From Zhongshania aquimaris (GTDB lineage: Bacteria > Pseudomonadota > Gammaproteobacteria > Pseudomonadales > Spongiibacteraceae), in contig NZ_JAHWDQ010000001.1 of the NCBI RefSeq assembly GCF_019312595.1, positions 248,001 to 312,000 on the forward strand: a stretch of 64,000 nucleotides of DNA, in the 5' to 3' direction. Below, one piece after another: positions 19,789-27,242 of this stretch. The notes under the pieces were generated by a model that was not told the DNA's origin, ran no database searches, and worked only from the letters and a program-made list of their open reading frames with translations. How positions within the stretch are numbered: position 1 is the stretch's first letter; the number at the start of each line of letters is the position of its first letter. The translations under genes and the position numbers were made by a program.

Positions 19789-20364
19789 TTAGAACAGAAA
19801 CCGCGCACCGAGCTTGACAGTATCCATGTCGCCTTCCCAATTTGACGCGGGTGCCGGCAAAGTAGAGTCTTCTAAATCGATTTCATAGCGATCGTATTCC
19901 AAGGCCACCACGAAGTGCTCACTCACCTTAATATCTGCACCGACACCATAAAACGGCTCGTCGCCATCATAACTTTGCTTCAATCCTGCAACCCGAACAT
20001 CCGCGTCCCAGAATAACTGACCGCCTTTAATGTAAATGCCAAGCTGTTCTGTGATGGGCAAACGACCGACGATCGCCAAGCCATAACCGTCAATATCCGC
20101 CTTGCCGACATCGCCACCGAAGGACCCGAAATCAATATAGCTCGCTTCCAAACCCAGAAACTGATTTAACTGAGCGCCCACTATCGCCTCTTTAAAATCA
20201 TCATCCTCATCAAAGTCGCCACCACGATCTTTATAACCACCGTAGTTTGCACCGATATAAGCATGTGGACCGGCTGTCGGGTTTGCAAAAACGGTAGACG
20301 CACCTGTGACACCAGAAAAAAGTACAGCTGCTACAATCAAATCCTTTGTATTTAATATTCGCAT
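19789..20364 (-). CDS. Outer-membrane beta-barrel protein (191 aa)
   Basis: This is an exported small barrel of the OmpA/OprH-like 'outer membrane beta-barrel' type. The signal peptide (MRILNTKDLIVAAVLFSGV... ending VFA) is followed by alternating hydrophobic strands: AYIGANYGGYKD, LGLEASYIDFGSF, GYGLAIVGRLP, GIYIKGGQLFWDA, PFYGVGADIKV, FVVALEYDRYEI. The protein ends in VKLGARFLF, a C-terminal aromatic barrel signal. The ATG at 20364 has GAGGAAG upstream. A GC hairpin separates it from the upstream EF-hand gene, and it may be read from the same sigma-54 promoter. The function is not known. Confidence 0.8.
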   Translation of the reverse strand: MRILNTKDLIVAAVLFSGVTGASTVFANPTAGPHAYIGANYGGYKDRGGDFDEDDDFKEAIVGAQLNQFLGLEASYIDFGSFGGDVGKADIDGYGLAIVGRLPITEQLGIYIKGGQLFWDADVRVAGLKQSYDGDEPFYGVGADIKVSEHFVVALEYDRYEIDLEDSTLPAPASNWEGDMDTVKLGARFLF

Positions 20365-20396
20365 AATTCTTCCTCTGTAGTTCTTCAAATAATAGC

Positions 20397-20413
20397 GCGG
20401 GCCAAAGGCCCGC
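20397..20413 (-). terminator. GC-rich hairpin between EF-hand and barrel genes
   Basis: Read on the minus strand it is GCGGGCC-ttt-GGCCCGC followed by GCTATTATTTG. It could attenuate or partly terminate transcription leaving the EF-hand gene before the barrel gene. The T tract is interrupted, so it is not a certain terminator. Confidence 0.5.
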
Positions 20414-20425
20414 TAAGATCACAAA

Positions 20426-20836
20426 TTACTCTGCTTCTTCTTCATGATCCTGAATTGCTTGACGACGTGACATATACTCATCACGACTAACGGCGCCGTC
20501 AGCGTTACTGTCTACGACAGCGAAATGTTGGCTAAGTGCCTGCTCGGATTTCGCTTCCTTCTCATCTAGCGAACCATCACCATTTTGATCAAGTGCAGTA
20601 AAAATAGCGCTACTAGCATCATTACTACCTTGAACACCGCCTTGCATTTGGGTTTGCGTACCTATACTCGAACTACCCATACCTCCATTTTGTTGGGTAT
20701 CTTGTTGCACATTGGTATCCACACCACCTTGTGAAGAGCCCACACCAGAATCTTCTACTGCGCCCGACAGTGGTGCCGCAATACAAAATGAGCTAAATGC
20801 TACGCCGGCAAAAACTGCTGCTATTTTATTCATCAT
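20426..20836 (-). CDS. Exported EF-hand calcium-binding protein (136 aa)
   Basis: This is a small secreted or periplasmic protein. The signal peptide (MMNKIAAVFAGVAFSSFCIAA) is followed by a low-complexity Gly/Gln/Ser/Thr stretch with repeated GG and QxQ patterns. Two EF-hand loops follow: DQNGDGSLDEKE and DSNADGAVSRDE, both with Asp at positions 1, 3/5 and Glu at 12. The C-terminus is Glu-rich. AAGGAGAATT precedes the ATG at 20836, and a second ATG at 20833 is equally possible. A near-consensus sigma-54 promoter lies about 145 bases upstream, adjoining the divergent GlrKR operon. Confidence 0.83.
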   Translation of the reverse strand: MMNKIAAVFAGVAFSSFCIAAPLSGAVEDSGVGSSQGGVDTNVQQDTQQNGGMGSSSIGTQTQMQGGVQGSNDASSAIFTALDQNGDGSLDEKEAKSEQALSQHFAVVDSNADGAVSRDEYMSRRQAIQDHEEEAE

Positions 20837-20979
20837 AATTCTCCTTAACAAATACCAATCTGATATAAAAATCAGAACAAGTTGTGATTTAAAAAAAATA
20901 AATTGAACAACCTAGTAAATCGACACCCCAATACTTAGCTATTAAAAACTGACTTCATGGTCTGTCAATCAGGTACAGA

Positions 20980-20995
20980 GCAACCCTCATGCCAA
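20980..20995 (-). promoter_or_regulatory. Sigma-54 (-24/-12) promoter reading toward the EF-hand gene
   Basis: On the minus strand the sequence is TTGGCATGAGGGTTGC followed by T. It matches TGGCAC-N5-TTGCW with one mismatch and exact GG-N10-GC spacing. Initiation would fall near 20968, leaving a leader of about 130 bases before the EF-hand ATG. A sigma-54 activator gene (glrR) is encoded in the divergent operon. Confidence 0.75.
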
Positions 20996-21056
20996 AATTA
21001 TTTATACTTTAAATTCAATAACTTAATATATTGATAAGAACTAAACATAGAAAGTG

Positions 21057-21069
21057 ACGGTCAAACCGT
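21057..21069. promoter_or_regulatory. Small dyad upstream of the sigma-54 promoter, candidate activator site
   Basis: ACGGT-caa-ACCGT lies 62-74 bases upstream of the -24 element, a plausible place for an enhancer site. It does not match the E. coli GlrR site TGTC-N10-GACA, so the assignment is weak. The rest of the 337-base divergent gap (20837-21173) is AT-rich and shows no gene. Confidence 0.3.
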
Positions 21070-21173
21070 TGGCATTATGCAACACAAGATGATTATTATT
21101 TTTTTTTACTCATAAATTTCAACAACTTAGATAGTCTGCTTTTAGAAACACACGATTTACAAGCCAAGAAAAG

Positions 21174-22652
21174 GTGAACTTTATATTCCTTAGTAAAAAT
21201 AGAAGCCTTACTCAGCAATGGATAGGAACAGCTCTCTTTTCCATGTTACCGCTGATTGTCGCGGTGACTTACGCTGTGTGGGAGATGAGCTCACAAGCTC
21301 GAGCGCAGCAGCGTTTAGTCATGCAGCAAGCTCAAATTTCACACTTGAGCATTTCCGTTCAGGAGCTAAGTAAGGAAATTGAACGCGCCGCAAGGCAATT
21401 CCAGCTTCTCCAAGAATCGAGCTTTTTAGAAATTTTAAATATTAAACAGTCTCAGCTAGAAGAAAGTATCAAAAACATAAAATCCCAATTACCAGAGTTT
21501 AAAAATAACAAAACTATTAAAACCATATCCGAAACCAGCTCAGAGATAGGGAACGCAGCAAAGAATGCTGAAGGCGATCATGCAAAGCAACTTGAATCAC
21601 TATACAAGGAACTGAAAGACAATAGCGCGATGTTAAGCGAGCAACTAACGACTGCAATCCAAAGCGCATTGAGCAATTCCGAGAAAGAACTAAACAACGT
21701 GCTTTGGCGAGTTCTTGTAACCGGTTTACTGGCCCTGCCCGCTAGCCTCTTTCTACTAGGGGCAAGCTCTATGATCGTAAATAGATCAATTAGTAAATTA
21801 TCACTCGCAATTCATCATCTTGGACAGCGCAAGTGGGATACAAAAATTAGTATTAAGGGCCCATCTGACTTGATCGAACTTGGCCATAGGCTTGAATGGA
21901 TGCGCATCCAATTACTCACCACAGAGCAGCAGAAAGCACAATTTACACAACATATAACCCATGAGCTAAAAAGCCCTCTCGCTGCAATTATGGACGCACA
22001 GTCGCTGCTAGCTGAGCAAATACCTGGTTCTATAAACGAGCAACAAATGGCAGTACTAGACATACTTCGAATACAGGCCAGAAATCTACAAGAGCTAATT
22101 CAACAGTTATTAAATTTCAACGCGATCTCTCAAGGGGTCGACGCCCACAGCGAGCAAATCGATCTCAGTGCAATGTGCACAAAATTAATCGCTCGCTACC
22201 GAAGCTTCTTACCTGAATCTGACTTTAAATTTCTATGTAGCAAAGAGCTTGTGCCAGTAACCGGCAACACCCAATTAGTCGAAATGATTTTAAGCAACTT
22301 ACTATCTAATGCCATCCATTTTAGTCCAACCGGTGGCACTATTACGGTCACATGGGGGTTATGTGACATTGACAGATTCGGCATGCCTGACCTCAGCATT
22401 CAAAATGATGGGCAGCTCAGTCATTGGTGGCTAAAGGTCTGCGACGACGGACCAGGAATAGATATCGATGAACAAGAGGCAATCTTCCGTCCGTTCTACC
22501 AGGGCAAAACCAAACGGCAAGGCTCGCTAAAAGGCAGCGGCATTGGCCTTGCCATAGTAAAGGCCTGCGTAACACAAGCGCACGCCACCTTAACACTAAA
22601 ATCAAAAAAGGATGAAGGTACAGAGTTCACACTCTACTTCCCAAACATATGA
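21174..22652 (+). CDS. glrK: Sensor histidine kinase GlrK (QseE-like, 492 aa)
   Basis: This is an inner-membrane two-component sensor. TM1 lies near residues 16-37, followed by a helical periplasmic domain of about 140 residues (Gln/Lys/Glu-rich, probable coiled coil). TM2 is near 180-200, then a HAMP region, the dimerization/phosphoacceptor box FTQHITHELKSPLAAI, and the ATPase with N box NLLSNAIHFS, G1 DDGPGI and G2 GSGIGLAIV. It starts at a GTG codon (21174) right after AAGAAAAG; the first ATG lies well inside TM1. The stop overlaps the next gene. The order kinase-lipoprotein-NtrC-like regulator identifies the GlrK-QseG-GlrR system. Confidence 0.9.
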   Translation: MNFIFLSKNRSLTQQWIGTALFSMLPLIVAVTYAVWEMSSQARAQQRLVMQQAQISHLSISVQELSKEIERAARQFQLLQESSFLEILNIKQSQLEESIKNIKSQLPEFKNNKTIKTISETSSEIGNAAKNAEGDHAKQLESLYKELKDNSAMLSEQLTTAIQSALSNSEKELNNVLWRVLVTGLLALPASLFLLGASSMIVNRSISKLSLAIHHLGQRKWDTKISIKGPSDLIELGHRLEWMRIQLLTTEQQKAQFTQHITHELKSPLAAIMDAQSLLAEQIPGSINEQQMAVLDILRIQARNLQELIQQLLNFNAISQGVDAHSEQIDLSAMCTKLIARYRSFLPESDFKFLCSKELVPVTGNTQLVEMILSNLLSNAIHFSPTGGTITVTWGLCDIDRFGMPDLSIQNDGQLSHWWLKVCDDGPGIDIDEQEAIFRPFYQGKTKRQGSLKGSGIGLAIVKACVTQAHATLTLKSKKDEGTEFTLYFPNI

Positions 22653-23188
22653 TGAAATATACAATAAGGCCAACATTAACAATCGCATTTTTTGCATTGA
22701 TAAGTGCCTGTTCAACACCGAGCAACAATATTAATCAAAAAGAACCAACACCCTCAAAAAATCGGGTGATCAGTAACACTAGCGAAAAACCACAACGTAG
22801 CGCTAATATCGCGCCAGTCGTGGCACTCTTGGAAAAGCGTCTCGCCTGGTGCCTATTGCCCGAGAACGAGCGCACACAAATTGACAAGATCCTTGCCAAT
22901 CAAGGTAGTAATGACAGTATTCTTCAGCGAATTATATTAAGCAGCTGCGAACCGCAGCAGAATGCCGAAAAGAGTCAGGAGTTAATCCAATCCGTTAATA
23001 GTCAATTGTTAAGCGAAGCTGAGCACTCGCTGCTAATGCTGATAGATGCCGATAATAAGAGCACGCTCCAATTGCAAAAAGATCGAGATGTATTCAAAGA
23101 AAAACTCCGTCAAACGATAGACGGAATCAGCGACATAGAAACTCAGATCAATAACGACGCCACATCACCATCGGGGAGCCAGCAATGA
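22649..23188 (+). CDS. qseG: QseG-like lipoprotein of the GlrKR operon (179 aa)
   Basis: This is an outer-membrane or periplasmic lipoprotein encoded between kinase and regulator. A short signal peptide ends in a lipobox (ALISAC, Cys about residue 21), followed by a Pro/Ser/Asn-rich spacer. A helical region with two cysteines (RLAWCLLP and SSCEPQQN) comes next, then a coiled-coil-like C-terminus. In E. coli the lipoprotein QseG interacts with the kinase QseE/GlrK and modulates it. Sequence similarity is weak, so the call relies mainly on operon position and lipoprotein character. It overlaps both neighbours by 4 bases. Confidence 0.75.
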   Translation: MMKYTIRPTLTIAFFALISACSTPSNNINQKEPTPSKNRVISNTSEKPQRSANIAPVVALLEKRLAWCLLPENERTQIDKILANQGSNDSILQRIILSSCEPQQNAEKSQELIQSVNSQLLSEAEHSLLMLIDADNKSTLQLQKDRDVFKEKLRQTIDGISDIETQINNDATSPSGSQQ

Positions 23189-24549
23189 AGACAGACGGTA
23201 TAAATGTATTACTCGTCGATGACGATCCGGGCGTTTTGCAATTACTCTCTATACGCTTGAATGCACTCGGCTTTAATGTCAGCTGCGCTGACGGTGGCGA
23301 GAGTGCATTAAAAAAACTAGGGTCTGAACGTGTGAATATCGTTATTTCTGATTTGCGAATGGACGGTATGAATGGCATTGAGCTTTTTGAAAACATTCAA
23401 CAACACTACCCCAGTATCCCCGTGATTGTATTGACAGCCCACGGTTCAATTAAAGAAGCCGTCAGTGCGACCCAAAAAGGTGTATTTAGCTTTCTGACCA
23501 AGCCAGTTGATAAGGATGAGTTGCTAAGCAGTATTCAACAAGCCTTGCGGCTTAGTGACCATGATACAACGCCAGAAACAAAGACAAGCAAAATTATTAC
23601 CTGCAGCGCAAATATGTTGCAGCTCCTTGAACAGGCAAAACTGCTTGCGCAAAGTGATATCAACATTTTAATTCGCGGAGAAAGCGGCACCGGCAAGGAG
23701 CTTCTAGCAAGTACACTACAGGCATTTAGTCCACGTGCTGACAAGCCATTTATCGCTATCAATTGCAGCGCGATTCCGGCAGATTTATTAGAATCTGAAC
23801 TATTTGGCCACGTAAAAGGCGCGTTCACCGGCGCCAGTCGCGACAATAAGGGACTGTTTGCCAGTGCCGACGGTGGCACAGTGTTTCTTGACGAAATTGG
23901 CGATATGCCAGCACAGCTTCAGGTTAAATTGCTTCGCGTTCTGCAGGAACAGAAAATAAGACCTGTGGGAAGTCACGACGATATCGCTATCAATGTTCGT
24001 GTTCTATCGGCGACACATCAGAATCTCGAAACCGCGATAACTGATGGCAAGTTCAGAGAGGATTTGTACTACCGCCTCAATGTAGCATCTCTAAACCTAC
24101 CTGCGCTGCGCGATCGGGTCGCTGACATTCAATTATTGGCTAGGCACTTTTTAAATTGCATTGCTCAGCGAAACGGCGGTGTATGTAAAAAATTCTCGCC
24201 AGCTGCGTTAGAAGCGCTGATGGCATATCACTGGCCGGGAAATATTCGCCAGCTTAACAATGTCGTAGAACAAACCGCTGCATTGGCGCCCTCGCCTATT
24301 ATTGGCGAAGCGCAGATACTTGCTACCCTGCCGCAAGTGAAAGCGTCTCCAGTTGATAATCTTTCACTAACCGAAGCGCGCAAAAATTTTGAGCGTGAAT
24401 ATTTACAGAAGCTACTGTTTCAAACGAAGGGTAATGTTAGCGATGCAGCTAGACACGCCGGTCGCAACCGCTCGGACTTTCATAAACTGATAAAAAAGCA
24501 TCAGCTTGATCCCGATGTTCAACGCTCAGCTAAAAGGGCCGGCAAGTAA
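23185..24549 (+). CDS. glrR: Sigma-54-dependent response regulator GlrR (QseF-like, 454 aa)
   Basis: This is an NtrC-family activator. The receiver domain has the acidic pocket DDDPG, the phosphorylated Asp in VISDLRMDG, and the Lys in FLTKPVD. The AAA+ domain has Walker A GESGTGKE, the GAFTGA loop that contacts sigma-54, Walker B GGTVFLDEIGDMP and an arginine-finger region. The C-terminal Fis-type helix-turn-helix is NVSDAARHAGRNRSDFHKLI. All parts are intact, so it should activate sigma-54 promoters; one such promoter lies in the gap upstream of glrK, pointing the other way. Confidence 0.93.
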   Translation: MKTDGINVLLVDDDPGVLQLLSIRLNALGFNVSCADGGESALKKLGSERVNIVISDLRMDGMNGIELFENIQQHYPSIPVIVLTAHGSIKEAVSATQKGVFSFLTKPVDKDELLSSIQQALRLSDHDTTPETKTSKIITCSANMLQLLEQAKLLAQSDINILIRGESGTGKELLASTLQAFSPRADKPFIAINCSAIPADLLESELFGHVKGAFTGASRDNKGLFASADGGTVFLDEIGDMPAQLQVKLLRVLQEQKIRPVGSHDDIAINVRVLSATHQNLETAITDGKFREDLYYRLNVASLNLPALRDRVADIQLLARHFLNCIAQRNGGVCKKFSPAALEALMAYHWPGNIRQLNNVVEQTAALAPSPIIGEAQILATLPQVKASPVDNLSLTEARKNFEREYLQKLLFQTKGNVSDAARHAGRNRSDFHKLIKKHQLDPDVQRSAKRAGK

Positions 24550-24567
24550 TAACAAGTGGACATTACC

Positions 24568-24978
24568 ATGATCGAACAACTCACCTTTTTCGTCTCTCGC
24601 CAAGGCTTACACAGTATTACCACCACGGTGAATGAAACCATTTCACGTTTATTCAATAAGCAAAATGGCTTGTGCACCCTATTTATACAGCACACGTCGG
24701 CAAGCTTACTTATTCAAGAAAACTATGACGACAGTGCACGCAAAGACTTAGAACACTGGTTAAACCGCCTCGTCCCAGAACACGATCCAATTTACACTCA
24801 CACGCTAGAGGGCAGTGATGATATGCCTGCGCATATCAAGGCGTCGCTAACCGCGTCTTCACTATCAATTCCAATTATTAACGGCAAACTAGCATTGGGA
24901 ACCTGGCAGGGAATTTACCTATGGGAACATCGCCATGCACCATCAAATCGCAATGTCATTCTGCATATTGGCAGTTAA
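24568..24978 (+). CDS. YjbQ family protein (UPF0047, secondary thiamine-phosphate synthase; 136 aa)
   Basis: This is a single-domain YjbQ/UPF0047 fold. The conserved LFIQHTSASLLIQEN, the HTLEGSDDMPAHIKASL segment with metal-binding acid and His residues, and GTWQGIYLWEHR are all present. E. coli YjbQ has weak thiamine-phosphate synthase activity, but the true role is unsettled. ATG 24568 is used; a GTG at 24556 in the same frame would add four residues. It begins 18 bases after the glrR stop and may be transcribed with that operon. Confidence 0.88.
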   Translation: MIEQLTFFVSRQGLHSITTTVNETISRLFNKQNGLCTLFIQHTSASLLIQENYDDSARKDLEHWLNRLVPEHDPIYTHTLEGSDDMPAHIKASLTASSLSIPIINGKLALGTWQGIYLWEHRHAPSNRNVILHIGS

Positions 24979-25127
24979 CTAAAGATCTATTCAGTTAAGG
25001 TTAAGCTGCTGGTCTTAAACTCTGTCCGTGAGATATCAATTATGAACTAAGCGTCATCTTTGTGTTTCAAACGCTGTGGTATTCTCACCCAAATTTATTC
25101 GCAAATAACATATCAGGGAAGCGCGAC

Positions 25128-25697
25128 ATGATAAGTTTTAAAAACATTGTATTGAGTCTATCACTTGTTACTAGTACCGCCCTTTGCAATGCAATCGAGA
25201 TCGGTGGCACCTTGCCGGACTTCAGCGTACCGACAAAAGGTGAATTGATCATTGATGGAAGCAAAATACAACACAAGCCTTGGTCGACTCAGCAAATCAC
25301 CGAAGGTACACCAGCGCTTGTTTTCCATGTTGCCGCAAGAATGTCTTCCGACGCAATTATTGCTCCACTGAAAGAACGTCTAAATGCAAAAGACTATGAG
25401 CCAGGCAGTTTTCAATCCATTAGCGTCATCAATCTAAATGATGCGCTATGGGGAACTGCTGGATTTGTCGGAAGTGAATTAGAGAAGAACAAACGCGAAC
25501 ACCCTAAAGCCATACTTGTCGCCGACGACAAAGGCAGTGGCATTGCAGCTTGGGAACTACAAAAGGGAACCGTTGCTTTTATACTTGTAGATAGCAAAGG
25601 AGTAATTCGTTATCTAAAACAAGGCAAACTTACGCAGAGTGACATTGATACCATTATTACAATGCTGGACGAGGAAATTGCAAAGAGTAAAAGCTGA
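25128..25697 (+). CDS. ytfJ: YtfJ-family periplasmic protein (189 aa)
   Basis: This is an exported thioredoxin-like-fold protein without an obvious CxxC pair. The signal peptide ends near LCNA, followed by IGGTLPDFSVPTKGELIIDG, ILVADDKGSGIAAWELQKG and a C-terminal KQGKLTQSDIDTIITMLDEEI. This layout matches E. coli YtfJ, whose function is unknown. The ATG at 25128 follows GGGAAGCG and gives a proper signal peptide; the frame is open to 25062 without such support. Confidence 0.85.
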   Translation: MISFKNIVLSLSLVTSTALCNAIEIGGTLPDFSVPTKGELIIDGSKIQHKPWSTQQITEGTPALVFHVAARMSSDAIIAPLKERLNAKDYEPGSFQSISVINLNDALWGTAGFVGSELEKNKREHPKAILVADDKGSGIAAWELQKGTVAFILVDSKGVIRYLKQGKLTQSDIDTIITMLDEEIAKSKS

Positions 25698-25719
25698 TCC
25701 TCAGCGGGGCCGCGTCAAG

Positions 25720-26190
25720 CTAAAAGCAGCGGCGGCCCTCAACTAAACGCGCAAACTTGCGGAGCATTACCTTAACCCCAAGGTGCATAGCGGGACTGAA
25801 TACGGGTAAAAAATACTTACTAAAGCCCTTTGGCTTCATTGCCATTGTCCAGCGCACGCGACAGCACTGCTCATTTACCGCATCGACCTCGTAGCGCTCA
25901 GCAAATGACTCAATATTGTCCTTGCTGCCATGGGTAAAACAAAAAGCCATTTCCCGCCCACGCTCCCACGCGATAAACTCCTCGTAGCCGACAAGACCGC
26001 CAATCATGCTAACTGTGCGTGTTGTGCCAATACCAAAGGGCTTTGGCGCTGTCCATTCCACTTTTTGGATAGGCATAGCCCACCGCGGCCAATCATCGGC
26101 ATTTTCAAATGATGCGAATACGTCAGCGGCGCTGACATTCACCTCTACCTCAGCCACATAGCGAAAGGGGGCCGTATCGAAAAATGTCAT
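25720..26190 (-). CDS. SRPBCC (START-like) family protein (156 aa)
   Basis: This is a small cytoplasmic protein of the polyketide cyclase/dehydrase or lipid-transport fold. The N-terminal EVEVNVSAADVFASFENADDWPRWAMPIQKVEW is the classic SRPBCC opening, followed by TRTVSMIGGLVGYEEFIAWERG and a C-terminal amphipathic helix. The start is set at ATG 26190, where family homology begins. The open frame continues upstream into the region shared with truC, with no support. The ligand is unknown. It is convergent with ytfJ and divergent from truC. Confidence 0.78.
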   Translation of the reverse strand: MTFFDTAPFRYVAEVEVNVSAADVFASFENADDWPRWAMPIQKVEWTAPKPFGIGTTRTVSMIGGLVGYEEFIAWERGREMAFCFTHGSKDNIESFAERYEVDAVNEQCCRVRWTMAMKPKGFSKYFLPVFSPAMHLGVKVMLRKFARLVEGRRCF

Positions 26191-26356
26191 GTCGACGGTT
26201 TTACAAGGGTACTTGACTACCACGCGAGTTCTCCAAAAGCGTTCTTTCACCGATTTGGGTGAAATGCCTATAGGCGGGAATCTAACACTGCCGGTAATTC
26301 TCAAACAAGGTAAGAACGTGAAAATGACAAAGTCTTCATCTAAGGTTCCACTGTAA

Positions 26357-27145
26357 ATGCAAGAAAACAACCCAGTTCGGCCGGCATCGGACATCCTCGA
26401 CATTCTGTATCAAGATGAACATATCGTCGCGATTAATAAGCCCAGTGGACTCTTAGTACACCGCAGCCCTATTGATCGTCACGAGACTCGGTTTGCCATT
26501 CAAATACTCCGCGACCAGATTGGTCAGTACGTTTACCCAGCCCACCGCTTAGACAAACCAACATCAGGCGTCCTGCTATTCGGCCTTAACGCGGAGGTGG
26601 CGAGAGATTTAGGTCAAATTTTCACTGAGCAACAGATTAAGAAGTCGTATATCGCTGTAGTCCGAGGTCACTGCCCCGATGCTGGCCATATCAATCACGC
26701 CTTGACTGAAGTGACTGATCAGCGCATCGCCAAGAGCAAAACAGCCGAAGCGCAAGCTGCTATCACCGACTTTCGCTTACTCGGCAAACACCAAATCGAC
26801 ATTGAAATAGAAACCTATCCCCAATCACGATATTCGCTGGTGGAGTTGCAGCCCCATACTGGGCGTCGCCATCAATTGCGACGGCACCTCAAGCACATTT
26901 CACACCCTATTATTGGCGATGCCAAATATGGCCGCGGACGGCACAATCGGTATTTCGCCGAGCAGCTCGACTGCCCTCGCCTGCTGCTTCACGCCGCGCA
27001 GCAATGCTTTCTACACCCGGTTACGGGGCATCCAATCAAAATAAACGCAAGCATTGACCACCACTTTGCAGGCTTAATCACCCGCTTTGGATGGCGGGAC
27101 TCACTGCCAAAAGAGTGGCTCCAACAAAAGGTTACAAAATTATAA
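26357..27145 (+). CDS. truC: tRNA pseudouridine synthase TruC (RluA family, 262 aa)
   Basis: TruC makes pseudouridine 65 in tRNA. Seen: VAINKPSGLLVHRSPIDRHE, the catalytic motif HRLDKPTSGVLLFG with the active Asp, and QPHTGRRHQLRRHLKHI near the C-terminus. The short N-terminus without an S4 domain and the length of about 260 residues fit TruC rather than RluC/RluD. The ribosome binding site (AAGGTTCC) is modest. Confidence 0.88.
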   Translation: MQENNPVRPASDILDILYQDEHIVAINKPSGLLVHRSPIDRHETRFAIQILRDQIGQYVYPAHRLDKPTSGVLLFGLNAEVARDLGQIFTEQQIKKSYIAVVRGHCPDAGHINHALTEVTDQRIAKSKTAEAQAAITDFRLLGKHQIDIEIETYPQSRYSLVELQPHTGRRHQLRRHLKHISHPIIGDAKYGRGRHNRYFAEQLDCPRLLLHAAQQCFLHPVTGHPIKINASIDHHFAGLITRFGWRDSLPKEWLQQKVTKL

Positions 27146-27242
27146 CTTACATCTGCAATTAGCTAATCGTATGGTAGTGGCAATAACAATATATTCGTAA
27201 TCAACCTCTCTGAGTTGCGACCAGTTACAGCGGAATAAAATC

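Noticed and set aside
21071-21083. TTGGCATTATGCAA as a plus-strand sigma-54 promoter for glrK
   Set aside because: GG and GC are 6 bases apart rather than 10, so the spacing is wrong.
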